A DNA stretch of 64,000 nt from Variovorax sp. SG517 (GCF_013376045.1 NZ_JABMJG010000004.1:310001-374000), one strand, 5' to 3'. Counted from the stretch's first letter, positions 54,331-64,000 are shown. Program-made: numbers and translations. The notes: a model not told the origin generated them from the letters alone.

Positions 54331-55191
54331 CTACTCGTTGTCGTTGTAGCCGCTGGCGCCCATCAGCGCCGACAGGCGCCCGGCGATGTTGCCCACGATG
54401 CCGCGCACCTGCACGACGTCGGGCGCCGACTTCTGGTCGATGCGCTCGATGTACGGCACGTTGATCGACGCGATCACGTGGTCGGCCGCCCCCATCACCG
54501 GGAATGCGATGTTGGTGATGCCGCGCGTCTGCCTGCTCGGCATGGCCGAGTAGCCGCGCTCGCGCACCTCCTGCAGGATGGCGAAGAGCTCGCCCGGGTC
54601 CATCTCGGGCTCGCCCTCCACGCCGATGTGGGCGCGCAGCATGCGGGCGCGGTCGATCTCGTCGCGGAAGGCCAGCAGCACGTGGCCCGAGGAGGTGTCG
54701 GTCAGCCCCATCACCACGCCCACCTTGAGTCCGAAGGACCAGCGCTCAGGGCTCTCGACCTGCGCGATGACCACCACGCGCCCGCCCTGGTACATGGCCA
54801 GGTGGCACGACTGGCGGGACCGGTTGGCCAGCTCCCGCAGCAGCGGCAGCGCCACGCTCACCAGGCTCTTGAGCGGCTGCTGGCGGTGCGCCAGCTCGAA
54901 CATGCGCAGCGTGAGCGTGTAGCGGTCGTTCTCGTCCACCTGCACGAAGCCGCGCCGCTGCAGGGTCACCGCCATGCGGAAGATCTCGCTGACCTTGCGC
55001 CCGACCTTCTGCGCCAGCTCGTTGAGCGTGTAGCCGGAGACGCTGTCGGCCAGCGCCTCCAGGATGTCCAGCCCCTTCTCCAGGGCCGGCGCGGCATAGC
55101 GCAGCGCGCCCTCGCCTTCCGGCGCAGCGCCTTCGCCGGCTTCCTGGTCCTGTTGTTCTTCCGGCGCTGGCGCTGGCGCTGCTTGCTTCAT
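54331..55191 (-). CDS. IclR-family transcriptional regulator
   Basis: A 286-residue regulator. An acidic Gln/Glu/Ala-rich N-terminal stretch (1-30) precedes a winged helix (GLDILEALADSVSGYTLNELAQKVGRKVSEIFRMAVTLQRRGFVQ), then the IclR effector domain (SSGHVLLAF, AIPVM-like NIAFPVMGAADHVIASINVPY). ATG at 55191 is preferred over an upstream one. It is immediately upstream of the SDR gene's end on the same strand and faces a candidate IclR-type operator at 56011. It probably controls the neighbouring oxidoreductase and RraA-like genes. Confidence 0.88.
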   Translation of the reverse strand: MKQAAPAPAPEEQQDQEAGEGAAPEGEGALRYAAPALEKGLDILEALADSVSGYTLNELAQKVGRKVSEIFRMAVTLQRRGFVQVDENDRYTLTLRMFELAHRQQPLKSLVSVALPLLRELANRSRQSCHLAMYQGGRVVVIAQVESPERWSFGLKVGVVMGLTDTSSGHVLLAFRDEIDRARMLRAHIGVEGEPEMDPGELFAILQEVRERGYSAMPSRQTRGITNIAFPVMGAADHVIASINVPYIERIDQKSAPDVVQVRGIVGNIAGRLSALMGASGYNDNE

Positions 55192-55204
55192 CGTTCCCCG
55201 TTGT

Positions 55205-56107
<903 letters not shown>

Positions 56108-56205
56108 TTACCCGGAAATTCGCGCAAACCCCAGGACTTGCTGGCGGCCCGACCGCTAATCTGGTTCGTGAAAAGTGTTTTTATCCAAGAAAACAGGATT
56201 CACCC

Positions 56206-56877
56206 ATGGCCCAGACTCCCGACGCCCCGGCAACCTCCCTGCTCACCCGCCTGCAGGCCTGCTACACCGGCATCCTTCATGACGTGATGCGCGCCGCGGG
56301 GCTGCGCGACTTCACGCTGCCGCCCACGCTGCGTCCGCTGATCCCCGATCAGAAGCTCTGCGGGCCGGCCTTCACGGTGAACGGCCGCGTCGACCCAGCG
56401 GCCGATCCGCACGAGACGCTGATGGCATGGACCGGCTTTCTCTCGCGCGCCAGGCCAGGCCACGTCGCGGTGATCCAGCCCAACGACTCGACCGTCTCGC
56501 ACATGGGCGAGCTCTCGGCCGAGACGCTGGGCCGCAAGGGCGTGCTGGGCGTGATCGCCGACGGCGGCGTGCGCGACGCGGAATTCATCATCCGGCAGGG
56601 CTTCCAGGTGTGGCACCGCTACTTCACGCCGCGCGACATCGTGGGCTACTGGCTGCCCGAGGCGATGGACGTGCCGGTGCGCATCGGCGAGGTCACGGTG
56701 AACCCCGGCGACCTGCTGCTGGCCGACACCGACGGCGTGATCCGCCTGCCGCTCGCGCAGGCCGAGGCCATCATTGCGGAGGCCGAGCACATGATGGGCC
56801 GCGAGAACCTCGTGCGCACCGCTATCCTCGCGGGCACCGATCCGCAGGAGGCCTACCTGAAGTACCGCAAGTTCTGA
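56206..56877 (+). CDS. RraA-family protein (aldolase/dimethylmenaquinone methyltransferase-like)
   Basis: A 223-residue protein of the RraA fold. The DVMRAAG-type N-terminal segment and GVIADGGVRDAEFI (the metal and substrate-binding Arg-Asp) are seen. Some relatives inhibit RNase E; others are 4-hydroxy-4-methyl-2-oxoglutarate/4-carboxy-4-hydroxy-2-oxoadipate aldolases. Its place opposite an SDR dehydrogenase and an IclR regulator points to catabolism (a 2-oxo acid aldolase) more than to RNase control. Start ATG at 56206 opens MAQTPDAPATS. Confidence 0.85.
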   Translation: MAQTPDAPATSLLTRLQACYTGILHDVMRAAGLRDFTLPPTLRPLIPDQKLCGPAFTVNGRVDPAADPHETLMAWTGFLSRARPGHVAVIQPNDSTVSHMGELSAETLGRKGVLGVIADGGVRDAEFIIRQGFQVWHRYFTPRDIVGYWLPEAMDVPVRIGEVTVNPGDLLLADTDGVIRLPLAQAEAIIAEAEHMMGRENLVRTAILAGTDPQEAYLKYRKF

Positions 56878-56910
56878 ACGCCGCCGGCTGTCCGACCCGT
56901 GATCGGCCGG

Positions 56911-56962
56911 TCACTCGCGATCACTCGCGATCACTCGGCGATCACTCGGCAGTCACTCGGCC
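56911..56962. repeat. Five-unit 10-11-bp tandem repeat
   Basis: Units tcactcgcga, tcactcgcga, tcactcggcga, tcactcggcag and tcactcggcc follow each other. Every unit holds TCA, so on the minus strand each supplies a TGA stop. The SRPBCC gene stop at 56953-56955 is in the last unit. Confidence 0.75.
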
Positions 56963-57384
56963 TCGAGCAGGTCGCGCAGCGCCCGCAGATCGCGGGCGAT
57001 CCACTGCGCGTCGCGCTCGAAGGCCGCGTCGTCCATGTGCGGCTGGCGCAGCAGCGTGAACTGCAGCTCGCAGGCGTCCGGCGCGACGCCGATCACGCGG
57101 AACGGCAGGTAGACCTCGGGCACGCCTTCCGGCGCGACCCAGTGGTCGAGCACACCGAAGTCGTTGCGCGGCGCGAAACGCATGCGGGCTTCGCCGCTCT
57201 CGGGCGTGCGCACGATCCAGTGGTCGCCGTGCGGCACCAGCGCGCTCTTCGCGAGGCCGCTGGCCCAGTCGGGCAGGCGCCTCGGATCGGCCGCCAGCAC
57301 GTAGGCGCGGCGCCATTCGCACTGCACGCGCTGCGTGATCACGCGGGACTGCGCGGCGGAGTGTTCATTCGTCGGCTTCGTCAT
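56953..57384 (-). CDS. SRPBCC-family (START/Bet v 1-like) protein
   Basis: A 143-residue protein: the pattern ITQRVQCEWRRAYVLAADPRRLPDWASGL followed by VRTPESGEARMRFAPRNDFGVLDHWV fits SRPBCC polyketide cyclase-like hydrophobic-ligand binders. Its first codons overlap recX by 20 bp (57365-57384), so it is probably co-transcribed behind recX. The C-terminus and stop run into a tandem repeat. Ligand unknown. Confidence 0.78.
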   Translation of the reverse strand: MTKPTNEHSAAQSRVITQRVQCEWRRAYVLAADPRRLPDWASGLAKSALVPHGDHWIVRTPESGEARMRFAPRNDFGVLDHWVAPEGVPEVYLPFRVIGVAPDACELQFTLLRQPHMDDAAFERDAQWIARDLRALRDLLEAE

Positions 57385-57826
57385 CGAAATCGCTCCTCAG
57401 CACCTTGGACACGACGGCGCCCGAGAAACCGCGCGCCATCAGGAATCGCATCTGCTTCGCCCGCTCCTTCGCGTCGGCGGGCGGGCCGTCGAAGCGCTGG
57501 CGCCACAGGGCGGTGGCGCGCTCGACTTCGGTTTCCTGCAGGCCGGCCACGGCTTCGGCGATGGCCTCGGGCGCGATGCCCCTGGCCTGCAGCTCCTGCT
57601 TCACCCGCAGCGCGCCCGAGCGGGCCGCGCGCTGGTTGAGCACCGAGGCCACCACGCGCGGCTCGCTGATGAAGTCCTTGGCCGCCAGCTCGTCGAGCGC
57701 CTTCGCCAGCGTGCCGGGTTCTTCCTCGTGCTTCGCCAGCTTGCGCTCCAGTTCCGCGCGCGAATGCTCGCGCTGGCTCAGCAGGCGCAGCGCGCGGCCT
57801 TTGAGGGAGGGGGCGTCGAATGCCAT
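57365..57826 (-). CDS. recX: Recombination regulator RecX
   Basis: A 153-residue all-helical protein with RecX signature repeats (RALRLLSQREHSRAELERKLAKH; KDFISEPRVVASVLNQRAARSG; MRFLMARGFSGAVVSKVLR). RecX binds RecA filaments and blocks their growth. It follows recA by 42 bp on the same strand, the common arrangement, and overlaps the SRPBCC gene downstream. Confidence 0.93.
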   Translation of the reverse strand: MAFDAPSLKGRALRLLSQREHSRAELERKLAKHEEEPGTLAKALDELAAKDFISEPRVVASVLNQRAARSGALRVKQELQARGIAPEAIAEAVAGLQETEVERATALWRQRFDGPPADAKERAKQMRFLMARGFSGAVVSKVLRSDFDDEADE

Positions 57827-57868
57827 GCGGGGGTCGCTCGCGCGGCCCCCGTGGAGCCGCGCCCGTGC

Positions 57869-58972
<1,104 letters not shown>

Positions 58973-59036
58973 GTGAAAAACTCCTTGAAGATCAATGGCT
59001 TGTGTGTGACACCATCCATCTGCGTTTAACTACAGG

Positions 59037-59052
59037 CTGGATGCTTGAACAG
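59037..59052. promoter_or_regulatory. Weak LexA/SOS-box candidate upstream of recA
   Basis: CTGGATGCTTGAACAG keeps the CTG-N10-CAG frame of the LexA box, but the inner bases match only partly (10 of 16 against CTGTATATATATACAG). It lies about 65 bp upstream of recA, as an SOS box should. Confidence 0.35.
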
Positions 59053-59117
59053 TAGTGTAGAGGCTGATTCTTCGGCGTAAACCTGTTTTTTGGTCAGTTT
59101 GCTTTACCATTCTGGCC

Positions 59118-59603
59118 ATGGCCGAAGCCCCCTTCCCCGCCGACCAGGACGCCTGGCGCCAGACCCACCTGGGCCGCCTGCTGGGCCACGCCATGCGCCG
59201 CTTCGACGAGCGCGTGCTGGAGCTGATGGCGCACGACGTCGACGTGCCGCTGGCCCTGTCGAACCTCGCGGCGCGCGCGCAGGTGAGCGCGGCGCACATC
59301 CACATCACCCGGCACCTGTCACGCGAGGGCTCGCGCCTCACCGAGCTGGCCGAGCGCGCCGGCATGACCAAGCAGGCGATGGGCGCGCTGGTCGACCAGT
59401 GCGAGGCCTGGGGGCTGGTCACGCGCGGGCCCGATCCGCTGGACGCGCGGGCGCGGCGCGTGCTCTTCACCGCCGACGGGCTGGCCTGGCTCGATGCCTT
59501 CCGCGGCGCCGTGACGCAGGCCGAGAAGGAGTTCCGAATCAGCGTGGGCGACGAGATCGCCACCGTGGTAACCATCGGACTCGAAGCCTATACGGCGGGC
59601 TAG
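59118..59603 (+). CDS. MarR-family transcriptional regulator
   Basis: A 161-residue regulator with the MarR winged helix (NLAARAQVSAAHIHITRHLSREGSRLTELAERAGMTKQAMGALVDQCEAWGLVTRGPDPLDARARRVLFTADG) between helical dimerisation ends. Ligand and targets are unknown. It is divergent from recA and upstream of the response regulator by 72 bp; whether it is linked to that system is unclear. Confidence 0.88.
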   Translation: MAEAPFPADQDAWRQTHLGRLLGHAMRRFDERVLELMAHDVDVPLALSNLAARAQVSAAHIHITRHLSREGSRLTELAERAGMTKQAMGALVDQCEAWGLVTRGPDPLDARARRVLFTADGLAWLDAFRGAVTQAEKEFRISVGDEIATVVTIGLEAYTAG

Positions 59604-59675
59604 ACTCCGGCGAAGAGACAAATGTGAACGGCGCCGGCGTGGCGCCCGACACCCGAAACAGGCCGGAGGTGGCGC

Positions 59676-60350
59676 ATGCGGATTCTGATTGCCGAAGACG
59701 ACCAGGTGCTTGCCGATGCCCTGCTGCGCAGCCTGCGCACCTCGGGCGCGGCGGTCGACCACGTGGCCAACGGCTCGCAGGCCGACACCGCGCTCATGAC
59801 CCATGACGAGTTCGACCTGCTGATCCTCGACCTCGGGCTGCCCAGCCTGCACGGCATCGAGATCCTCAAGCGGCTGCGCGCGCGCGGCTCGCAGCTACCG
59901 GTGCTGGTGCTCACCGCCGCCGACAGCGTGGAGGAGCGCGTCAAGGGCCTGGACCACGGCGCCGACGACTACATGGCCAAGCCCTTCAGCCTGCAGGAAC
60001 TCGAGGCGCGCGTGCGCGCCCTCACCCGGCGCGGCATGGGCGCCACCAGCAACACCATCCGCCACGGCCCGCTGGTGTACGACCAGGCCGGCCGCGTGGC
60101 CACCATCGACGGCAAGATGATCGAGCTCTCGGCGCGCGAACTCGGCCTGCTCGAAGTGCTGCTGCAGCGCGCCGGCCGGCTGGTGAGCAAGGACCAGCTC
60201 GTCGACCGCCTGTGCGAATGGGGCGAGGAAGTGAGCCTCAACGCCATCGAGGTCTACATCCACCGCCTGCGCAAGAAGATCGAGAAGGGCCCGGTGCGCA
60301 TCGCGACGGTGCGCGGGCTGGGCTACTGCCTCGAGAAGATCCAGCCCTGA
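59676..60350 (+). CDS. OmpR/TctD-type response regulator
   Basis: A 224-residue regulator: receiver domain (residues 1-120) with the acidic pair AEDD, phosphorylatable Asp52 in LILDLGLP, Thr and Lys further on (LTAADS, MAKPFS), and a C-terminal winged helix (LVSKDQLVDRLCEWGEEVSLNAIEVYIHRLRKKI). Closest to TctD/QseB-type regulators by motif style. The cognate histidine kinase follows 112 bp downstream, with a dispersed repeat in between. Confidence 0.93.
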   Translation: MRILIAEDDQVLADALLRSLRTSGAAVDHVANGSQADTALMTHDEFDLLILDLGLPSLHGIEILKRLRARGSQLPVLVLTAADSVEERVKGLDHGADDYMAKPFSLQELEARVRALTRRGMGATSNTIRHGPLVYDQAGRVATIDGKMIELSARELGLLEVLLQRAGRLVSKDQLVDRLCEWGEEVSLNAIEVYIHRLRKKIEKGPVRIATVRGLGYCLEKIQP

Positions 60351-60358
60351 TGCGCCCT

Positions 60359-60450
60359 GACATGCGGGAAATGCCGCGGAACCGGCTCTGCCGGGCCGCA
60401 GGCATTGCCCTCGGCAAGGCGGCGCACAGACACGCGGTGCGTGCTGCCCC
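60359..60450 (+). repeat. Dispersed GC-rich intergenic repeat, copy C (diverged)
   Basis: The 'ccgcggaaccggct' and 'gccgggccgcagg' core of copies A and B is present, with a variant 'cattgccctcggcaaggcggcgcacagacacg' right part. It sits inside a two-component operon, between the response regulator and histidine kinase. Confidence 0.65.
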
Positions 60451-60462
60451 GGAGCGAACCAA

Positions 60463-61905
60463 GTGAAGCTTTTCCAGCGCGCGCAGCGCTCCCTCTTCGG
60501 CGAGATCCTCGACTGGATGCTCACGCCGCTGCTGCTGCTGGTGCCGGTGAGCATCGGCGTCACATGGCTGGTGGCGCAGGGCATCGCCAACGCGCCCTTC
60601 GACCGCGCCCTGGAGCACAACGTGAAGGCGCTGGCCGAGCTGGTGACGATGAAGGAGGGGCACGCGCAGTTCGTGCTCTCGCAGTCGGCGCGCGAGATCC
60701 TGCGCGCCGACGAGACCGGCCACGTCTATTACCAGCTGCTCGACGGCTACGACAACCTGCTCAGCGGCGAGCGCGACATCCCGCACCCGGGCCTCGACGA
60801 GCCGCTGCCGCCCGGCCAGGTGTTCCTGCACAACAGCGACGTGCACGGCCAGCCGGTGCGCGTGGCCTCGATGTGGATTTCCAGCGGCACCGACGACGTG
60901 CCGCCCACGCTGCTGCAGCTGGCCGAGACGCGCGAGAAGCAGTCGGTGCTGGCGGCGGAGATCATCAAGGGCGTGCTGCTGCCGCAGTTCGCGATCCTGC
61001 CGCTGGCGGTGTTGCTGATCTGGCTGGCGCTGGTGCGCGGCATCAAGCCGCTGTCGGTGGTGGAGGCGCGCATCCGCGAGCGGCGCCCCGGCGACCTGAG
61101 CCCGCTGGACGAATCCTCGGTGCCGCTGGAGGTGGTGCCGCTGGTGTCGTCGGTGAACGAGCTGCTGGACAAGCTCAACGATTCCATCGGCACGCAGAAG
61201 CGCTTCCTGGCCGACGCGGCGCACCAGCTGAAGACGCCGCTGGCGGGCCTGCGCATGCAGGCCGACCTGGCGCAGCGCGAAGGCGCCAACGCCGACGAGC
61301 TGAAGCAGTCGCTCAAGCAGATCGGCCGCGCGAGCAAGCGCGCGACGCACACGGTGAACCAGCTGCTGTCGCTGGCGCGCGCCGAGGGCAACAGCGCCCA
61401 CGCGCACCACCAGCCCTGCGACCTGGCGAAGCTGACCATCGAGGTGGTGCGCGAGGCGGTGCCGCGCGCGATCGAGAAGCGCATCGACCTGGGCTACGAC
61501 GGCGCCGAGCCCGGCGCGCCGGGCGTGGTGTTCGACGGCAACCCCACGCTGCTGAAGGAGCTGGTGCGCAACCTCGTCGACAACGCGATCAACTACACGC
61601 CCTCGACGTCCGAGCGCCCCGGCCTCATCACCGTGCGCGTGCTGGCCGACCCCTTCGGCCACGTGCTGCTGCTGCAGGTGGAGGACAACGGCCCCGGCAT
61701 CGCCGAGGCCGACCGCGAGCTGGTGTTCGAGCCCTTCTATCGCGTGCTCGGCAACGAGGCCGACGGCTCGGGGCTGGGCCTGCCGATCGTGCTGGAGATC
61801 GCGAACCAGCACCGCGCGCAGGTGAAGCTGGAGGACGCGCATCCGGGCAGGCATCCGCCAGGGGCGCTGTTCACGGTGCGCTTCGAGAGCGAGCAGCCCT
61901 CCTGA
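60463..61905 (+). CDS. Sensor histidine kinase (TctE-like)
   Basis: A 480-residue membrane kinase. Helices at about 17-40 and 172-195 flank a periplasmic sensor domain (about 41-170). HisKA carries the phospho-His in DAAHQLKTPLAGLRMQADL (about residue 252); the ATPase has N box (NLVDNAINYTPS), DNGPGI and GSGLGLPIV. The sensor type resembles TctE/QseC; the ligand is not identifiable. The start is GTG at 60463, following GGAG at about 9 nt. It ends 18 bp from the convergent small gene. Confidence 0.92.
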   Translation: MKLFQRAQRSLFGEILDWMLTPLLLLVPVSIGVTWLVAQGIANAPFDRALEHNVKALAELVTMKEGHAQFVLSQSAREILRADETGHVYYQLLDGYDNLLSGERDIPHPGLDEPLPPGQVFLHNSDVHGQPVRVASMWISSGTDDVPPTLLQLAETREKQSVLAAEIIKGVLLPQFAILPLAVLLIWLALVRGIKPLSVVEARIRERRPGDLSPLDESSVPLEVVPLVSSVNELLDKLNDSIGTQKRFLADAAHQLKTPLAGLRMQADLAQREGANADELKQSLKQIGRASKRATHTVNQLLSLARAEGNSAHAHHQPCDLAKLTIEVVREAVPRAIEKRIDLGYDGAEPGAPGVVFDGNPTLLKELVRNLVDNAINYTPSTSERPGLITVRVLADPFGHVLLLQVEDNGPGIAEADRELVFEPFYRVLGNEADGSGLGLPIVLEIANQHRAQVKLEDAHPGRHPPGALFTVRFESEQPS

Positions 61906-61923
61906 GGCGGGCGCGGAAACTGG

Positions 61924-62124
61924 CTACGGCGCCGGCGCGGCGGGCTTCGCCGCTTCCTTGCGGATCTGTAGCCACTCGGGGTGGATCTGCCGCGCCATGC
62001 GCTGCGGCTCGCGCTCGCTGAGGCCGGCCGGCGCCAGGCCGAATCCGGCAAGGTCGCCGCGCGCCCAGAGAAAGTAGCCGGCATTGGCCAGCAGCAGGAC
62101 GACGAGGATCAGGCGCAGCTTCAT
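61924..62124 (-). CDS. Small membrane-anchored protein
   Basis: A 66-residue protein with one N-terminal helix (LRLILVVLLLANAGYFLWA) and a short basic/Pro-Ala tail. It follows birA by 11 bp and is probably in the same operon. Family not recognised. Confidence 0.65.
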   Translation of the reverse strand: MKLRLILVVLLLANAGYFLWARGDLAGFGLAPAGLSEREPQRMARQIHPEWLQIRKEAAKPAAPAP

Positions 62125-62135
62125 GGTGGCGAAGA

Positions 62136-62951
62136 TCAGAAAGCCATGCCGCGGGGGCGCACGCTCACTTCGTCGCTGGAGATCAGCTGCAGGCCTGCGT
62201 CGGTGCGCACCTGCAACTCGCCGCCCCAGGCCACGCCTTCGCACAGGCCGGCGGTGCCGTCGCTGAGCGTCACCTCGCGCCCGCGCAGCACGTCGCGCGC
62301 GGCGAAGCGTTCGGCAAAGGGCGCGAAGCCGCGGGATTCGAAGTCGAGCACCGTGCGCACCAGCGGCCCGGCCAGTTCGGACAGCACCTCGGGCGCGGTG
62401 ACGCCGGGGCGCCACTGGTGCAGCCATGCCGGCGGCGTGCGCATGCCGTCGCCCTCGCGCGCGCCGATGTTGATGCCGATGCCGACCACCACGTAGCGCG
62501 AGGCATCCGGCCCGCCGTCGGAGGGCAGGGCGGTCTCGATGAGGATGCCGACCAGCTTGCGGTCGTCGACCCAGATGTCGTTGGGCCACTTGAGGCCGAC
62601 CTTGTGCGCGCCCGAGGGATCGAGCCCCTCGGCCACCGCCACGCCGACGGCCAGCGACAGGCCCGACCAGTCGGCGGGCGCCAGCGGCATGCCGAGCGAG
62701 AAGGTGAGCGAGGCGGCCGCATCCTGCTGCGCGCCGCTCTGCCAGGGGCGCCCGAGGCGGCCGCGCCCGGCCGTCTGGCGCTCGGCCACGAGCAGCACGG
62801 GCTCGATGCGGCCGGCGCGCGCGCGGCGCATCAGCTCGGTGTTGGTGGAGTCGATTTCCGCCACGGCCTCGACCGCGAAGCCGGGCAGCAGCGGCGCGAC
62901 CGCCGCGGCGATCCGGTCCTGGAACCAGTCGGCGGTGCTGCTGTTGCTCAT
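62136..62951 (-). CDS. birA: Biotin--[acetyl-CoA-carboxylase] ligase
   Basis: A 271-residue biotin protein ligase: EIDSTNTELMRRA, GRGRLGRPW, KWPNDIWVDDRKLVGILIE and the C-terminal cap with TLSDGTAG. It attaches biotin to the carrier protein of carboxylases. There is no N-terminal helix-turn-helix, so it is monofunctional and should not repress the biotin operon. It starts 2 bp after the SET gene stop. Confidence 0.94.
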   Translation of the reverse strand: MSNSSTADWFQDRIAAAVAPLLPGFAVEAVAEIDSTNTELMRRARAGRIEPVLLVAERQTAGRGRLGRPWQSGAQQDAAASLTFSLGMPLAPADWSGLSLAVGVAVAEGLDPSGAHKVGLKWPNDIWVDDRKLVGILIETALPSDGGPDASRYVVVGIGINIGAREGDGMRTPPAWLHQWRPGVTAPEVLSELAGPLVRTVLDFESRGFAPFAERFAARDVLRGREVTLSDGTAGLCEGVAWGGELQVRTDAGLQLISSDEVSVRPRGMAF

Positions 62952-62953
62952 GG

Positions 62954-63652
62954 TCAGTCCTTGGCGGACTTGTCTTTCTTCGCGGATTTCTTTTCCGCTT
63001 TCTTTTCAGCCTTTTTTTCGGCCTTCTTTTCCGCCTTTTTTGCGTCCTTCTTGGCTTCCTTCTTCTCAGCCTTTTTCTTTTCGGCTTTTTTCTTTGCCTT
63101 CTTCTTGTTCTTTTTTTCCTCGTCCTCATCCTTCGGTGTCAGCAGCGTGCCGCGGCACTGCTCCGAGCCGCACCAGCAGGGAAATTCGGAAAGAAGCTTC
63201 GGCGTGTACGGCTCGTCGATGATCAGGCCGTAGTCGTAGTTGAGCTCTTCGCCGGCTGCAATGTTGCGCAGCGCCTTGATATAAACGCGCCCATCGACTT
63301 CGTCGGCTTCGCAGTTCGGCTCGCACGAGTGGTTGATCCAGCGTGCATCGTTGCCCTTGACGTTGCCGTCGATCACGCGGCCGTCGTCGATGTGGAAGTA
63401 GAAGGTGTGGTTCGGCTGGGTGGGGTCGTGCGGATGGCGGCGCAGCGCCTCCTTCCAGCTGATGACTTCGCCCTTGTATTCGATCAGCGTCTCGCCTTCG
63501 GCCAGGTCCTGCACGGCGAACACGCCGTTGCCGTGGACGTCGGAGCGCCGCATCTGGATGCGGCGGCCGCCGGAACGCTCCTTGGCTTCCGCCTCGGGGA
63601 GCGCGGTGGCCTGCGAATCACGACCGGCCGGAAGTGGGGATTTGGAAGGCAT
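62954..63652 (-). CDS. SET-domain protein with long lysine-rich tail
   Basis: A 232-residue protein. The SET domain covers about residues 30-150: GNGVFAVQDLAEGETLIEYKGE, the SAM-binding NHSCEPNCE and catalytic YDYGL. A post-SET zinc element CWCGSEQCRG (about 158-167) follows. Residues from about 172 to the end form a tail of almost only Lys, Ala, Glu and Asp (KKAKKKAEKKK, KKAEKKAEKKAEKK), similar to histone H1 or the AlgP type. Lysine methylation of a DNA-associated or ribosomal protein is plausible; the target is unknown. birA follows by 2 bp. Confidence 0.88.
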   Translation of the reverse strand: MPSKSPLPAGRDSQATALPEAEAKERSGGRRIQMRRSDVHGNGVFAVQDLAEGETLIEYKGEVISWKEALRRHPHDPTQPNHTFYFHIDDGRVIDGNVKGNDARWINHSCEPNCEADEVDGRVYIKALRNIAAGEELNYDYGLIIDEPYTPKLLSEFPCWCGSEQCRGTLLTPKDEDEEKKNKKKAKKKAEKKKAEKKEAKKDAKKAEKKAEKKAEKKAEKKSAKKDKSAKD

Positions 63653-63673
63653 CGCCGAAGTCTGTTAGTTTGA

Positions 63674-63710
63674 ATATGCACACACATGCGCGTGTGCGCG
63701 TGCGCACGCG
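63674..63710. other. 37-bp alternating purine-pyrimidine run (Z-DNA potential)
   Basis: From 63674 to 63710 every base alternates purine and pyrimidine (ATATGCACACAC then GCGCGTGTGCGCG). Much of it is CG/CA alternation, which favours Z-DNA under supercoiling. It lies about 20 bp upstream of the SET gene start. Confidence 0.6.
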
Positions 63711-63728
63711 GGAAGCCGCAGATTGTAT

Positions 63729-63815
63729 GTGGCCCCCACGCTCCTGCACTGCGTGTCGTCGCTGCCCCCGAAGGGGCCGCAGGCCGCCTCGGGGCGGCCC
63801 GGCGCCGGCCCGAAT
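63729..63815 (-). repeat. Related intergenic repeat, type D
   Basis: Read on the minus strand it contains 'ggggcagcgacgacacgcagtgcaggagcgtggggg', related to the 'cagcgacacgaagtgcgcgaagcctggggg' half of copies A and B, but the other half differs. It fills the space before topB. Confidence 0.5.
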
Positions 63816-63832
63816 TTTTTTAGGAACTGTTG

Positions 63833-64000
63833 ATGAAGACGTTGGTAATCGCAGAAAAGCCGTCGGTGGCGCAGGACATCGTCCGCGCTCTCACGCCGGT
63901 GGCAGGGAAATTCGACAAACATGACGAGCATTTCGAGAACGACAGCTATGTCGTGACCAGCGCTGTCGGTCACCTGGTCGAAATCCAGGCGCCCGAGGAA
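63833..64000 (+). CDS. topB: DNA topoisomerase III, 5' end (truncated by window)
   Basis: The first 56 residues, MKTLVIAEKPSVAQDIVRAL through SAVGHLVEIQAPEE, give the Toprim start of a type IA topoisomerase (LVIAEKPSVA with the catalytic Glu; SAVGHL). The style is that of TopB, which decatenates and relaxes DNA. Start ATG at 63833 follows AGGA. The gene continues past the end of the window. Confidence 0.85.
   Translation, partial: MKTLVIAEKPSVAQDIVRALTPVAGKFDKHDEHFENDSYVVTSAVGHLVEIQAPEE

Overview
The window is GC-rich betaproteobacterial chromosome, most likely Comamonadaceae and plausibly Variovorax or a close relative. This rests on gene content and order (yhdP-nit opposite glnE, recA-recX, sucC-sucD, a CheY-OmpR/TctE-type pair), on several start regions with a -10 hexamer almost touching the ATG, and on dispersed GC-rich intergenic repeats. 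The species call is inference from recognised families, not a database match. No tRNA, rRNA, insertion sequence, CRISPR array or intact prophage was seen.

Layout. 0.1-9.1 kb: amidohydrolase and giant AsmA-like YhdP, divergent from glnE, then the lipoprotein RlpA. 9.2-10.7 kb: a self-contained ECF41 sigma factor with its AhpD-like target, each preceded by an exact copy of the ECF41 promoter. 10.7-19 kb: ferritin-like protein, periplasmic glutathione peroxidase, GST, purB, and a PepSY protein with a FecA-like receptor. 19-24.3 kb: small DUF proteins, a Mn2+ (yybP-ykoY) riboswitch ahead of a TerC-family protein, a BepA-like protease and moaC.

24.3-44.2 kb is the most distinctive block, a type IV pilus accessory region. 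It has two complete minor-pilin/PilY1 sets in opposite orientation (fimT-pilV-pilW-pilX-pilY1-pilE on the minus strand; pilE-fimT-pilV-pilW-pilX-pilY1 on the plus strand). A PglL-type pilin glycosyltransferase lies between them. The second PilY1 carries a PA14 domain. A gene remnant, a low-GC isoprenylcysteine-methyltransferase-like gene and a pilA-type major pilin with a sigma-54 promoter follow. Next to the pilin is a signalling operon (PP2C phosphatase, double-FHA protein, CHASE2 adenylate cyclase, metallo-beta-lactamase-fold cyclic-nucleotide phosphodiesterase candidate). cAMP and pilus function may be linked here, by analogy with Pseudomonas.

49-64 kb is mostly housekeeping: a second TerC protein, sucD-sucC, argC, yiaA-type protein, an IclR/SDR/RraA-like catabolic group with a candidate operator, recX-recA, a MarR regulator, a TctD/TctE-like two-component system, birA, a SET-domain protein with a long lysine-rich tail, and the start of a type IA topoisomerase III gene that runs off the end.
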